The notes beneath the pieces are model-generated. The model was not told the DNA's origin, searched no databases, and saw nothing but the letters and a program-made list of their open reading frames with translations. The position numbers and the translations under genes were made by a program. Positions 30,227 through 44,740 of a DNA stretch of 62,000 nt are shown piece after piece; within the stretch, counting starts at the first letter, position 1; each line of letters begins with the position of its first letter. Source of the DNA: Chrysomallon squamiferum (lineage: Eukaryota > Mollusca > Gastropoda > Neomphalida > Peltospiridae); contig CM022665.1 in NCBI GenBank assembly GCA_012295275.1, positions 15,501,476 through 15,563,475 on the forward strand, written 5' to 3'.

Positions 30227-33159
30227 CTCCAATTTCTTCAGACCGACATACTTTCTGATAAGAGTAACTAGCAAAGTTCTATAAGATCTGGTAATCATGG
30301 ATTTTTCTTCTCGTCTGTTTTCAAGCTAACCCTCTCGCTGTAGAATTTCGCTGTTACTTCCATTGCTAGCAGGTAGAAGTAATGAATTCTGAAGGTGCTC
30401 AATTAGCAACTTTAAACAGCTTGCTAGACAAATCTCAGCCAGGATTAACGCGCGCGTGCTGCAGAAGTCATTTACACAACGCGCAGACGTGAAATCAGCA
30501 GGTGTCGTCTGCATTGTATTACTTCTGTGAAATTTGTTTTGCGATTACTCTTTTTTTTTTTTATGCTTTTCTTTCATTTGCTTGGAATATTTTGCTTACC
30601 AATTAAAGTTCCACGACATTTGAACAAAAAGTAGCCGTTGTTGACTGTTAATTCTGAATACCTTTTAACAGTTAGCATTTTAACAACGAAAGATCGTGCA
30701 CCAGTCTTGAAGTCAAATACTGCCTCTGTTTGCTTTGTGCAATAATATGCTGTACGTGTGCAAACACTGACATTTTTTTCTTTTATTCGTCAGTGTGCTT
30801 TTGTAGCTTTAGAAAAATATCTGTATATTTTAAATTAGCTTTTATGTTTATTTTATCTTTATTTTATGACTTCATGCAAACTGTAATAGGTTTGATATTA
30901 ATGGATTTCCAATAGTTTCTTTTTTTCTCTTCTTTCTTTCATTCTGTGTTCTTTATTTTTGGTTTTCTTTGTTTTTCTTTTTTATGTTACTAAAAAAAAA
31001 AAAAAAAAATAAAAAATCAGTAATAGAATAATCTTTTTTCTGCTAACCTTCTTGTCAGTACATTATCATAAAAAAAATCCCAAAACTACTCATTATTATA
31101 GCCTGAAAATACAAATAAACTAAGTTTCATTAAAAGTTAATGTGTCTTGCAGAATTAAAAGGAGACTTGTAAAATGTTTTTATTTTTTTAATTTTATTTT
31201 ATTTTCTTTATTTATTTATTATTATTATTTTTTTGTTTTTTGTTGCTGTTGTTGTCTGATGTTTCTTTTTCTCCTTTGTTTCTGGCTGGTACAAGATTTT
31301 CAGTATATTTCTTTTCGCTAAATTAAATGTATAAACAACGAAACTGAATAACGTCGCAAGTGGTAAAAATACCAAAGTCATCGACAGGCCGTGTCAACAT
31401 CAGTGCGGTTCCGCATGAAAAGGAGGAATTTAACAACCATTTTGTCAAAGGTTGTCTTTACACCTTCATTTGTTTATTAAGGCTTACTAATAATTGTTTT
31501 TGCAAGAGGTTTACTGAGTTTCAATTGTTTCTTATACATTTGCTCGATGTAAGGGTGGTACTCATAATAAGAAAACATTGCAACAGCTTCATGACAGACC
31601 TAAACACATTATTAACATTAGAATCTGTTTTGTTGACGTGACATATTAAATTCACAATTTAATACTACAGGGAAACCTCTCAAATTGAACCCTCAGTAGA
31701 GGAAAATGTTTATGTATCTATTAGTACAGAAGAAATCCTTGTAGTAGCAAAACGTATTTTTATAAGCGCATTCCCATAGAAAGGAAAGCACAAACCACGA
31801 TTTTTAATAAACCAGCCATAAGGAACTGACTGGAACGGGGAAATGACCCAATGGGCGCGCCGATGAAGACTGAACGTGCAACCCATCATGCCTCCTACCC
31901 ACATTCTAACCAGTGGGCCAGACCCAGTCGTTTAGTAAATAAGTAAAATATATCTTATACGAAAAGAATGTCTGTTTTCTCTCTTTCTTCATAATTTTTT
32001 GCAGAGGCGGCATTCCTATTATAAAAATTTCATATACATAAAGTGGGTGAATTGCTGCAACATAATATGTAAATACTTTTGAAAATAACTTTATTATAAC
32101 AAGTTATACTTTGGAGAAGCCTTAAATATTGACTGCTAGGAAGCTGTTTATAGCTTCAGTGTCCATAAATTTTATATTGGTTTCCTGAGTTTGCCTTTTT
32201 TTCAAAGTTGTACGTGGTATCAAGACTTTTTATCGCAGATAAGAACTTACACGTTCTTTAAACTTTTACTGGCAGTGTAGTTAAAACCACTGAATTTACT
32301 GTGACTAAACAGCTATCGCTTTTAGTGATTTGCTATTACATAAATAATGCGTAGTTTTACCATTTTTTTTAGTTAATGTTTTTTGTTTCTATTAAGTTTA
32401 ATCTGCTTTTTGTATGCGTATGTGATGGTGTACAAGCGTGTGTTGCTATAAACTATCGTCATTAAAGTGCATTTTCGAGAGTCTTAAAGCATTTAGTTGG
32501 GATGGTTTAGTTCAAGATATAACTGAGTCTGGCATTTAAGGATATCGTAAACTTTCTTGCCGTGACTTATAGTTGTTATTTTCGCCAACGTGATTGCGTA
32601 TTTATCAAAACAAAATAGTTAGCACGACTTCAGTACTGGCTGGCTAAACCTAACATTACATCATTATTCTGAGATTACCGATGTTTATATTATTATCTGA
32701 AATTTTCAATTTTTTTATTTTTTATTTTTTTTTTTTTTTCATTGTTATTTTTTTACAGTTATTTTTTACTCTTTCTTCAGTTGCCATACTTATTTCCATC
32801 ACCCTTATTTAGGGTTTTTCTTTCATTATTTTCCCTTAACTTATGAATCATCTTATTAATTACACATACACACGCACGCACATTGACACATACACACACG
32901 TACACTCATACATAAACACAGACACATTTCATATGTTTAAAACAGATCTCTTCTATTTATTTACAAATTTAACTCAATCTAAAAAATATACATAATCTAC
33001 ATTAAATTTATCGTCTTTATTGTCAGATTTCACTCATTTTTATCACTTTCATCATCAACTTCGTCAGCATCTTCATCTTTATAATAAGACTTACTGTCAT
33101 TATTAATCAGTTTTAGAACATAAACATGTAGTGTGTGTGTCTACGGACGGCACTGCTTG
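30227..33159. other. noncoding stretch upstream of the first recognised exon
   Basis: Contains poly-A (30992-31009), TTTA-rich sequence (31185-31235), poly-T (32727-32740) and a degenerate CA run (32865-32930). A 93-codon plus-strand frame (31360-31641) has no domain or splice support. If the gene's first exon lies further upstream, this is intron. Confidence 0.55.
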
Positions 33160-33290
33160 TTATTGTTGTTGTTGTTGTTGTTGCTATTATTATTATTATT
33201 ATTTACTATTATTATTACCGTTATTATCATTATTATTATTATTACTACTACTACTACTGTTAATGTTACTACTACTACTATTAATGTTGA

Positions 33291-33333
<43 letters not shown>

Positions 33334-33425
33334 TTATTTATTATTATCATTTTCTATTTTAATTATTATAATTATTATTTTAATTACTATTATTTTTATT
33401 TTTATTTTTATTTTTATTTTTAACT
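33160..33425. repeat. TTA/ATT/ACT triplet block
   Basis: About 265 bases of GTT, ATT, ACT and TTTTA repeats. It ends only about 155 bases before exon A, so it lies just upstream of that exon's acceptor region. Confidence 0.93.
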
Positions 33426-33580
33426 ATCCAGAATTACAGCGACGCCCACTCGCTATTTCATAAACATTCAGTAAAAAAAAAAAAAAGTATTCACTTAGGT
33501 ATTCATATTTCTTTTACATATAACTTTAAATTTTATGATTTATTATAAAAGTAACTGTTTTCTTCTTTCTTTTATTTCAG

Positions 33581-33732
33581 TGACCTTGAACGGCACCTTG
33601 AAAGCAAACGACAAAGATGGCGCGGACGATTACGTCTCTCGTCATAAAAACTACATTTCGTTTCTTGGTTTTATGTTAGTAGCTGTTAAAAAAGGCGCCG
33701 AGAACGAAAGTTACACGTTAGGAACGTTCGAC
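33581..33732 (+). CDS. SPON1: F-spondin exon A: middle of Reeler domain
   Basis: Acceptor tttatttcag precedes 33581 and donor gtaagt follows 33732. The exon needs one base from an upstream exon, then encodes about 50 residues. It starts VTLNGTL, continues to FLGFMLVAV and ends with LGTFD. These match the Reeler signatures 'Y-x-V-x-L', 'F-x-GF-x-L-x-A' and 'GTF'. The reading frame ends at phase 0 and joins directly to the exon at 38211. The exon is CpG-rich, unlike exons after 51.3 kb. The preceding Reeler segment (Cys and PG-containing strand) is not found in the window. Confidence 0.88.
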
Positions 33733-33877
33733 GTAAGTTGTTACCATTTTTCATGATTACAGTTATAAAAAGAGTGAACGTAATAAGCGGCATTGTTTTT
33801 ACGTGTCAGCTCTTCATTCTGTATTACTGTTGTTACGTAGTTACGTAGTATTTAAGTTTTATTATTTATTTATTTTA

Positions 33878-33915
<38 letters not shown>

Positions 33916-36646
33916 TAAATTTTATTATTTATTATTATCATTTTTTTATTAGTTTGTTAGTTTATTTACTGCCGCAGTTACTACCACCGCTACTCCTATT
34001 TTTCCTGTTAATCTAATACCTCTATGATTACTGCTACTACTACTGTTACTACGACTACTACGACTACAACTTCTACTTCTTTTTTCACTTGTACTGCTAT
34101 TACCACTACAGCTATTACTGTTACACTACTACTACTTTACTAAAAATTATATCACTATTACTACTCCTACTAACCCTACTACTGTTGCTAATACTAATAC
34201 TACTATAACTACTGCTTACCCTACTACTACTACTATTCTTTTTACTGTTATACTACCATTACTACCACCTCTTCTCCTATTACTATTGCTATTATACAGC
34301 TACAGCTGTTGCTATTACATCTACACCGCTAACGTGTTTACATTGTTAGCTGTAGCTAAGCATGAAATTGCGCTTCGCCTTAATGTACGATGCATGACAG
34401 AAGCCGCCCATCTCAGTACCTCCACACGTGTGTTGTGTTCCCACGACTAGGTTATCAAATGAGTGTGATCCTGTCTGTGCAAAAGTAGATATAAAAGATT
34501 TGTATTTATTTATTTATTAATTATTGTTTTTTTCTAATCGAGAATAAGGTAGCATTTTTTTTACTGACGGTCTAGTTACGTCAGAATTATAAAAATTAAA
34601 ATGAATGATATTTAAATCCCTATAATAAATAATAATAATAATAATAATAATAACAACAACAATAATTTATGTATTGTAGTAATATTAACAGAAATAAATA
34701 TGGTTTGTCATAGTTAAGTATAACAGCTGTTGCCCCAAAAAGATAAAAATTATAATAGGTTTTTTTATTTTTTTATATCTGCGACTTCTTCTAGAACAGC
34801 AACGAGAGTAACAGCAACAACAACAACAACAACAACAATAGTAACAATGGATATAATGGTGCCCATAATCAGATCTAGTTTTATTGTAGCAGTTCTACTT
34901 GACCACATCAAATAAAAAGGGCTAGCAATATATGTTACAGTTAAAACGTATAATCAGATATTATGCATAATATAATAACTGATTCATCTAGTTGTTTTGT
35001 ATAATACCAACAGAGAAAACACCGTATATGCAAAAGTTCTCTTCACAAGTTTGATACCATTCCAGTTATTATGTCTAAAACGTCAGCTCCAATTTCAGGA
35101 ATTATGTATAATACCTGAAATGTTCAGTTGTTGTACGCAGCAGCTAGGTGAATCAGGTGTTATACATGATACCTGGCATTTTCAGGTATTATACATAATA
35201 AATGTAACATATACACCCTTTAACAAAACGAAAAGGAAAGTCTTATTCCCAATAAATTAACAAAGAAAAGAATATCCTTTGTAGTGAGGCCTATAAAAGT
35301 GGAAGGAATATTTGAGTACGTTTTTAAGTAGTGTTAAGAAAATACTACTTTTGATGTTTATCGGTATAAGCGTATCTCCAGATCTTGGGAGTCTACCAGG
35401 CTTATTTTTTTTTAAACCTATGGAATACAAGAGAAAAAAGAAGAAGAAAAAAAAACACCCACCAAATTAAACACTATTATGTATTATTGTTAAACAATTT
35501 TGAAAAAGTGCAGGGTTATTTGCGATATATTTAGATATGAACTATTTCATTTACGTTATTTTGTGTTTACTTTGTCGCTGGTTATTTTCAATGAGTTTCT
35601 TTATCTTGTTATCTTTCTGACTTTAAATATTTGATTAGTTTCCAGTGAAGCGTGTCCAAGCTAAACTGTCTTTTTTTTCACTAAGTCATTCCCACGTAGG
35701 GTTGTTAATATAATGTCACTGATAAACATCTTTAGCATGGGAATTTTATTTTAATGTATTAAATATACAGGTTTATTACACAACTGTGTTCATAAATAAG
35801 AAAACAATGGCGTGTGATTCAACTTAAAAGCATATATAAAGACCCCACACGCAGGCGCACACACACATACACACACAATACATATATATATATATATACA
35901 TACATACATACATACATACATACATACATACATACATACATACATACACACACAATACATACATACATACATACATACATACATACATACATACATACAT
36001 ACATACATACATACATCTCATACACACATATATGCACACTTACATACACACAACATTTTAAATCTTCACTTTTACATTCCTTAAGAAAAATGTAAATTAT
36101 GTCAACCGACTTTTCATCAACTTCTGTCTCTCAGTTTCCAATACACTTGTTAACAGAAGAAAAACGTTATAAAAAAAATAAAGAAAGAAAAAATGTAAAA
36201 AAAAAAAAAAAAAAAAAAAAGAAAGAAAGAAATAATAATAAAGAAAAAATTCAATTGATTTATTTCAAAAGATTTCAAAAGAAAGCATTTGTTTGACAAA
36301 TTGTTTAACCTAATTTTGTTTTGTATTTATCTAACTGTGTACTGCGATACACTGCTCGTATTTACTGAGGCAACAGCATCGAATAATTGAATACAAATCG
36401 TGATGCACTCGTATTAACTTGAGTTCCCGGTCCATTATGAAAGGCTTTGCACAACGGTTTTATCATATGCAATATTTGCTGTACAGAGTTGTAGCATGTG
36501 TGAGATTTTTCTCTGAATAGCAAAGAGACAACTGTAAAGCAAAGCAGTTTATACTGACAGTTATTATGTTAGGATTTGGCAAAGAATTTGAGAATAGGTA
36601 AAAATTAAAAATGTGAGTAAAAAGAATATTTTGTTTAACTGTTTGA

Positions 36647-36683
<37 letters not shown>

Positions 36684-37372
36684 TCTAAAAATTGTTGTAC
36701 TACTCCTGCTACTGCTTCTACTGCGATTATGTTACACAATCGCACACATCCACATAACTTTCGTTGTAACGCATACGAGCGTTATTTGACCTCATTGCAA
36801 AAACAATCTGCTTGAAGCAGACGACATTATTCGAAGTAGCAGACGTCAACATTCATTTTTATAATAATCGGACTTCAAACTTTTCTTTCATCGGACGCAT
36901 TCGGCTGGAATTATTTAGATGCTTATAAAAAGATGTACTGAAACGACACTTTTAAACTTTTTACTTCGGCTTAACCTTTCGAATACCAAACAAAAAGTCA
37001 GAACATTTCCAACCGAGTTTTCTTTTTATTTCGTATCCAAGCTGAAAAGTATAGCAATAGTATTTTCCTTTCAGTATTTTCGGGCAGGATATGAAATTAT
37101 TAAAGAGATGAATGGTAGACGCAAATTACCTTTTATATCTTTTGTTAATAAATGATACAGGTGTGTCGTTTCCGACAAATGATTATTATTACTGCTCTTC
37201 TTATTATTATCGTCATCGCCATTGCTTTCTTAACAATCACTGTTAAAGTTAATGTTGCTGCTGTTCTTCTTCTTCTTTTTGTCTTTTTTTTTTTCTTATT
37301 GCTGTTGTTATTGGCGGTAGTAGTAGTAGCAGCAGTAGTAGTGTAAGTGTTAGTAATAATAGTAATAGTAGC

Positions 37373-37415
<43 letters not shown>

Positions 37416-38498
37416 GTAGTAGTAGTTGTAGTAGTAGTAGTAGTAGTGGCGGTAGTGATGGTACAGTGGTAGTAGTTGCATTAGTTGGAATACATCCTTA
37501 TCATTATCGTTATCACTATATTGATATTATCACTAAAATACTGATGTGTATACAGACACATTAAAAACTCACATGTGCACAGTGCTATCACAGTACAATT
37601 ATCATCACCCCTTCTTTTTCTAATAACTTTAAAGTTAAAAGTCTATTTTACCCATCTCGCAAAGCAATCGTTTTGCTACTGTTGTTGTAGTTGTTGTTTA
37701 ACATAATTATAATTTGCTACGACCGTTTCATTAATAAGCGTTATCAAAATCCAACATCACACTCAAGATGGCTGTACTTTCTGACTGAAAACTAAGCCGC
37801 CATTTTGGCGATCTGTAATTCACAAGACGTTATCATTATTTACATGTAATGTCTGTCGCTCTGTGTCTTTGATGCGACACTTCTTCCATAATATTCTAAT
37901 CCCAGTTAATCCTCTCGGGACGCATAATTCACTCAGGTATTCTGTGTGCATGCGCGAGGGATTAACGGGCGGCCATCAACAAATCATCTTTAAAGCTTAG
38001 ATAAAATCATACATATGTAAAGTTCATTCATCACAGTGGTGTGTTCATTTCTGCTAATCTGTTTTGGACAAATTTCTCTGGCCCATGCTAGGCATACTTA
38101 AGCAGTAATAATAGTAATAGTTATATTAGTCGTGGTATTCAGCAGCATCATTATATCTTAGAGAGATAAAAAGAAAATAATAATAATAATTTAAAAAATT
38201 TATTTTGCAGACGAAAAAATTTCATGGTCGAGCGAGGAACCTTGCAAACGACAAAACCTGTGACCATGACGTCATGTCCCACCATTACCTCATCAAGAAG
38301 AAGGACATCAAAATGCTATGGATCGCACCAGAATCCGGTTCCGGTTGCGTTGAATTCAGGTATTGGGGAAATAATTTTTTATTTTTGTTTTTATTTTATT
38401 TTTAAGCACATCTGTATTTGAGGACTGCTCATATATGATTGTTATTGGCACCATCTCTGACTTCACCAAAGAATTATGCCCAAGAAAAGATTCGTTGA

Positions 38499-38569
<71 letters not shown>

Positions 38570-40462
38570 ATTAAAGTTTTCAAGGGCAGCTTCTTATTCA
38601 GGAACAACTTCAGTTGAAATTAATGTGTTTTGTTTTTGTCCACATTTGCTTGTTTTCACTGACGTCACGCTGTTTTGTTATAAATCCCATTTTACAATGG
38701 GCAACAAACATTTTGTTTTCTGTGAATGTAACATTCAATTGGCAAACGATTCAGCAGTAAGTTAATTAAATCATTTTTGTGGAATTAAAATGGCGTATTT
38801 ACCTTAAATTTATTGAACAAAAATGTGCTTCACGTGTAAACAATATGATACTGAGACCGTAAGACTTTAATTATTCATTTATACATATACACACATACAC
38901 AGAGAGAAACATGAATAATAGAGAAGTACATGTATTTATTAAGAAGGTATCATATAATAAAAGGTAGGTATCCCTTACGAAGACGAAAGGGACATTTATC
39001 TTATTAATGACATCAACAAAGTACGTTTTAGCCATAATTCACTAGATTGGTTCTGATTTTTATTGGATTTATAATACATTCAAACACAAGACAGACCGAG
39101 AAATCCCATAAACAGAAGACAGATGATTGATGTGTGACGTTCTTTTATTGCACGATTAATGATAAATAGTTCTTCAACACGTGCTGTCTCATTCTAACAC
39201 GGATGTCGTAAAGCATAAACTCTGATGTGGTCTGCTCAATAAATTTTCTCTTTGAAAACAACACGACTTGTAATTAATTGACTGACGATTATAAAAACCA
39301 GACCGCAGTGAACTGGGATTAGATTATGAACGAAATAAATAAATAAATAAATAAGAAAATACAAGTAAATAAGTAAACAATTAAATAAACAAACAAACAA
39401 ACAAACAAGTAAATAAATAAATAAATATATAAGTTATGGCCCACAATCTCGACTTAAATTCAGATTTTTATTTTATTTATTTATTCTTTTTTTTTATCAT
39501 TTCCTATTTTAATGCCTTCCTCGTTTTCTTTTCTTATTTTTTAAATCATTCTTCTTCTCTTCCATTTTCTACGTATCCATTTTTCTCTCTTCTTTTTCTT
39601 GTGTCTGATTTTTTGGTTCTTCTTAAATTTTCATCCTTTCGTTTTTTTAGTAGTCTTTATTTCTCTTAATTTCTGCTTTTTCTCCTTTCACTTTCTTCCT
39701 TTCCTTTCTTCCTTATTTTCAGATTCTATTCTTAGTTTCTCTTCACTTTTTTCTTATTCTTTTACTGTACGTTTTATTTTCCTTTTCTTTTTTCATCATT
39801 TATTTCTTATTAGTCACCTCATTATCTTTTGCTGTTATTCTATTTCGTATTGTTCTTCATTTTTCTACTTTTTCTCTTCTTGTTTGACTTCATACATATC
39901 CTTTTTTTTTTTTCTTTATATTTCTTCGTCTGATATTTTCGACTTTTTCTCCTTTTCATATACTACTATTTTCTCCATCTTCTTCTCTCTAATGCTGTAA
40001 TTTTATTTTGTCTTTAATTTACAGATCAGCTTTAGAAGACACTCTCTTATTAGCATATGTTAATAATCCATATCAGTTATCTTTGTTTACGTAACATTAA
40101 AAAGAATTGTACTGAAATCTATTTTACATCAAAGTAAAGAACACACCTGCAGTGGTATAATTTTCTTGTTTCTCACCTCCAAATAAATATCTGATAGCAG
40201 AGTATTATTATGTATTTGATTTTATCCGTGACTACCTCCTTGTAAATCAAAGTGAGGTGTTAATTTGTGACATAGATACCTTTTGTTAGAATACGCCGTA
40301 AGTGAAATGGCCTTTTAAAAGATACATACGAGTGAATTACTCTTAAAAGTGATGTGAGCGAGATGTGTCTGCGGCAGACAGCCAAAATGAACTGATGACT
40401 TAATACTGGCATTTGAATGTAAGATAAACCTTTAGATAAAGGTAAGAAACAAATTTACACAC

Positions 40463-40508
<46 letters not shown>

Positions 40509-42121
40509 TCACACGCGTATGAAATGATGGCGTAAAACTGACATTTGAATGTAAGAAACATTGAGATTAAGGTAAAAAAAAAAAAAAAAGGATTTGTACA
40601 CACCCACACGCACATCCACCTGAATTAAATTGTGTCTTTTCACGTTCATTAAAAAAAGAGTAAATTTTAACAAGTAAACGAATATTCAAGTTCATATAAA
40701 ATACGGAGTAAAAAAATAAAAAAAATAAAAAAATTATCAGTATACTAAAACCATGTATATATATATCTTCATGCAAAACGCTTTAAGATAAACTTACACT
40801 TTATTCTTCTTTTTCTTCAGTCATTTGAATACACCTTGATAATATTTACATTCTTCATTAAGAAAAAAAAAAAAAAAAAAAAATGTACACCTCATCTTAC
40901 ATAGAGAAAATAAAATAGAAATAAACTGCATACTCTGCATACTGTTAATGGAAAAGAGTGTCATATGTCAGTATCAGGTTTCTTCTCCCGTATTATCAGT
41001 GTATAAATCCTCCATATGTTTCGTATCTAATAACCATCAGCATTAAACTGGGTTGAGGTGTTTGTCATTTCAAACATTTTCTGAATACAAGTGAAAAGCA
41101 TATATCTAGCAGGTGTTGAAAAATTAGGCTTAATTCAGATTCCAGTTCAATAGTCGTTTGATTTATCACTTGATGAGATACGAGGAATTAAGTTGTACCC
41201 TTAAATATATTAATTAAACACAAGGATTTCTTTCTTACGGAATCGTCATAAAAAAGTTACATAATACTCAACGATTCATAATTCAGCTTATGATATGCAA
41301 TGTCATAAAAATTAAAGAAATTAAAAAAAAAAAAAAAAAAAATGGAAAGAACGAATGAATGAATGATCGAATAAACGAACGAATTAACTATTAAACGACT
41401 GAATTAATTAATTAATTCATGTCTAAGGATATTTCAGTCCATAAAGAAATTAATGTTAGGTACCATGGAAAGTAAAAGGTAACTGGTCGCATACTCTTTA
41501 TTTGGTCGTTTATTAACGGTTCTGCTTTTGACGGTTTGCCTTTATAACGATTATTGTAAATGTTTTTAGTCTGATAACGTATCACACAGATAGAAACAGT
41601 TTGAAACTAACAACATCGAGAGACTTTAAAATCCGCGAGACTCGGATGCAGCTGTCCAATTAAAAATGTTCTGTTATCTTTATAAAATATCTATTAACTT
41701 ATTATAAAAGTGCTTTATCTCCACAAATATATTTTATCTTTATAAATTTCGTTTATATCTTTGTAATGCTTTATATGTTATCGAATTTTTTTTTTATAAT
41801 ATATATATATATATATAAGAATGTATATTTAAAAACAAGGTAAGTATTAATACAAAAATATTCTTTTTATTTATTTTATTTTATTTTTTAAGTTTATTTT
41901 TATTTTTTGTAATTATTATTGTTGTTTTATTTGTTTATTAATATATTTTTTGTCGCAAAAGTCGTAAATGTTAACATTACCTAACAAATAAGTGAAATAC
42001 ATACAGCTGAACAGTCACTTTAAAAACATTGAACTCAAAATAAAACAAAACAAAACAGTATAAGGCAACATAAAATCAAATCAAATCAAATAAATATAAA
42101 AAACAACTTTGTTTTATTGTT

Positions 42122-42213
<92 letters not shown>

Positions 42214-44709
42214 TCCCTCGTAAAATTCTATAAACATCTCTAGAGTTTGCAAGTACACTTAGAGGTGGGATACCATTTTGAAGTGCTTCGTTGCAAATCA
42301 GGCTCATAATAGACGGCTTCAACGTTTTTTCAAGCTGCATGCATCAGTCGCTCTGGCCGCATGCTGCAATGCCAGCACACGTGTTTATGCAATTAAAATA
42401 GACCAGAAAACGCAAACGAGCGAGCATCTTGTTTTTAAATCTCTCGAGATATTTTACATTATCTATTTGTCATCCGTAATAAAACGCAAAACTGGCATGG
42501 TTTGGATGAAAAGAGTTTATTTTACAATCTGTTGGTAAATAAGGTATTTTTAATACCAAATTTGATGTTTACTCCAGACAACATCGTGATCTTTTGATCA
42601 ACGCAGTAAAGTTTAATATTTCATATGAAAACTTTTTATCTGCAGTTTGACTCGGATTTCGATAAAACGCAGGCTGACAGCTAAGAATCGTTTATATGTA
42701 ATACACTATGTCCTGTTTTTTTGCAAATTAACAACAGGTTACCAGATGGAAAAGTTTATCGCCTAACATTTGTAATGAGGCGTATCAAGACTTCAAATTT
42801 CAGTTGGTCCCATTATTTCAGATGTAGAATGATCTCCCTTTATTTAAACACCATTCACAGAAATATGCAACGACTGATTAAAAGAATAAATTTATTTATT
42901 TATTTATTTATTTACTTTCATTCATGCTTAAACGTTTGTTTAAACACACCTTAACATCTCTTAACAGTTACGGTTATTATGTTTTCAAATGTAAAGTTTT
43001 CTGACATGTGGTAGTGGCTGCACTAAGGAATAATCCCAAAAGAAAAACACGTGGATGTATAGTGCAGGTTTAATCTTTAACTCCAAAAAAGGACTGTTAA
43101 TCCTATGACCACACAACATTAATGGAAGAAAAAAAAAAATAATAATAATAATAAAATAAATAAAATGAATGAATAATTAAATAAAAAAGTAAATAAATAA
43201 ATAAATAATAATTCAGAATTATTTCAGGGTTTAAAGTATGTATACGATCAATCTACATCTGTAATAATGTCTCTCCTGTTACAATGAAACCTAAATAATT
43301 TTGAAATGTATGAAACCACTGTATCTTACAGATGGCGCACCGCCTCACCCTCTTTTTAAGATGAAAATGCGACTGATTTGTGACAGTAGAAAAACACAGA
43401 GATTATAATCTTTTCTTTTTTATCTTTAGGGACAAAGAAAAAAGAAACATATAATAAATTGTATGAATGAGACAGCTGCTGAATCTATTTACAGAACAGA
43501 ATTAGACTACATAAAGCAGAAACTTTCCCGTTGTTTAAAGTAACAGTTTCGTGTTATTGACAAAAAACACACCATTATATTTTCTTTGAAAACCTAGCGT
43601 TGGTGTATAGGAATTTCCAGTCGCGGGAAAACATACCGAAATAGATTCCATGTTTATTTATTTTTATTTTATGTCATACTGCATAATAAGGCAATCTCAT
43701 GCTAAGATTTATGATGATAAATTATTCATGCATAACTCGAGGCGGTTTTTTTGTTTGTTGTTCCTTGCCGTTCAGCCGTAGCATAATTCCAGTATTAATA
43801 TGATCCACATTCCATACGTTTGGTTCAGAGAAAGTATGCAAAAGAAGATATTTGAAACTTGAATGTAATGATGAAAATATTAAAGTTTTTAATATAATGC
43901 ATGAACTTGTGACATTTCCGAGCAACACTGAACAACTTTTTATTGGTGAACTTGGGTATAATTTTTATGTATGAATGTGTGCATATATAATTATGTATAT
44001 ATATGAATGGGTGTTTGTGTGTGTGTGCGTGTGTGAAATAATTTAAAATACAATGAAAATATTTCCTGTAAATACCAGTTTTCTTTCTCCTGCTAAGCGT
44101 CTTGCCTGTATATCAGTTTATATCTAGTTACATTGAAAAATTAAGTCTGCTGAATTTTTATTTCAAAACTTATAAAACTGATTGCTAAGATGTTGAGATT
44201 TTTCTCTTCCGCAATTAGACATCAAATCGGCAAAATGTTTACATCGGTAACACATCAAACTGTCAGCATTATCTGAATCCGGCTTTAGATCAATTAAACG
44301 AGATTGCCGTTTTCTTTCATAGGATGTGAGCATCTGGATATATATTCTAAAACGGAAAACATAATCTCCTGGTATCTCAGGACGATTATTTTGAGGTAGA
44401 AGTTTCATCAAATGTACGCCTGAAGGTCAACGGTCGTCTGGAAAGTGATAACATTTATACGGAAGTTGTTCTCCAGGCGTAGAGAGCAGAGCCATAATTA
44501 TTTTACTGCAACTGTAGACGACAGTGTCAAAAAATAAAAAAATAAAATAAAATAAAATAAAATAAAGGATGACTTTTTTTGGGGGGGGGGTTCATTTTCC
44601 ATCTTTTTTATTACTTTTTGTGTGTGTGTGTGTGTGTGTTTCCACTGATGTTGCCTTTTTCGATTGATTTCTTTATTTCAGCTTCTGTGGTATCTTTCTT
44701 CTTTTTCTT

Positions 44710-44740
<31 letters not shown>

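Larger units (their letters stand above)
33733..38210 (+). other. intron A-B, 4478 bases
   Basis: Contains (TA)n near 33891-33912, a CTA/CTG triplet-rich stretch (33970-34320), a palindromic-unit repeat (34945-35200), a (CATA)n array (35868-36018), poly-A (36197-36220), (ATT)n (36645-36682), a TAG/AAT block (37317-37450) and a CpG-containing unique island (37740-37990). Confidence 0.85.

Noticed and set aside
31360-31641. 93-codon plus-strand frame in unique sequence
   Set aside because: Looks less repetitive than most but has no domain, signal peptide or splice pairing; chance opening in AT-rich DNA is likely.
35790-36095. Tyr-Val-Cys-Met and His-Thr-Tyr-Ile frames
   Set aside because: Translations of the (CATA)n array.
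39599-40000. 133-codon Phe/Ser-rich plus-strand frame
   Set aside because: Explained by a pyrimidine-rich tract within intron B-C.
41839-41845. Consensus donor aag|gtaagta in intron B-C
   Set aside because: The upstream sequence is AT-repeat with stops and no acceptor or conserved peptide; it is probably a cryptic site.
44163-44411. 82-codon minus-strand frame with [14 protein letters not shown]
   Set aside because: The Cys pattern matches no family I recognise and there is no supporting exon structure; it lies within an intron.
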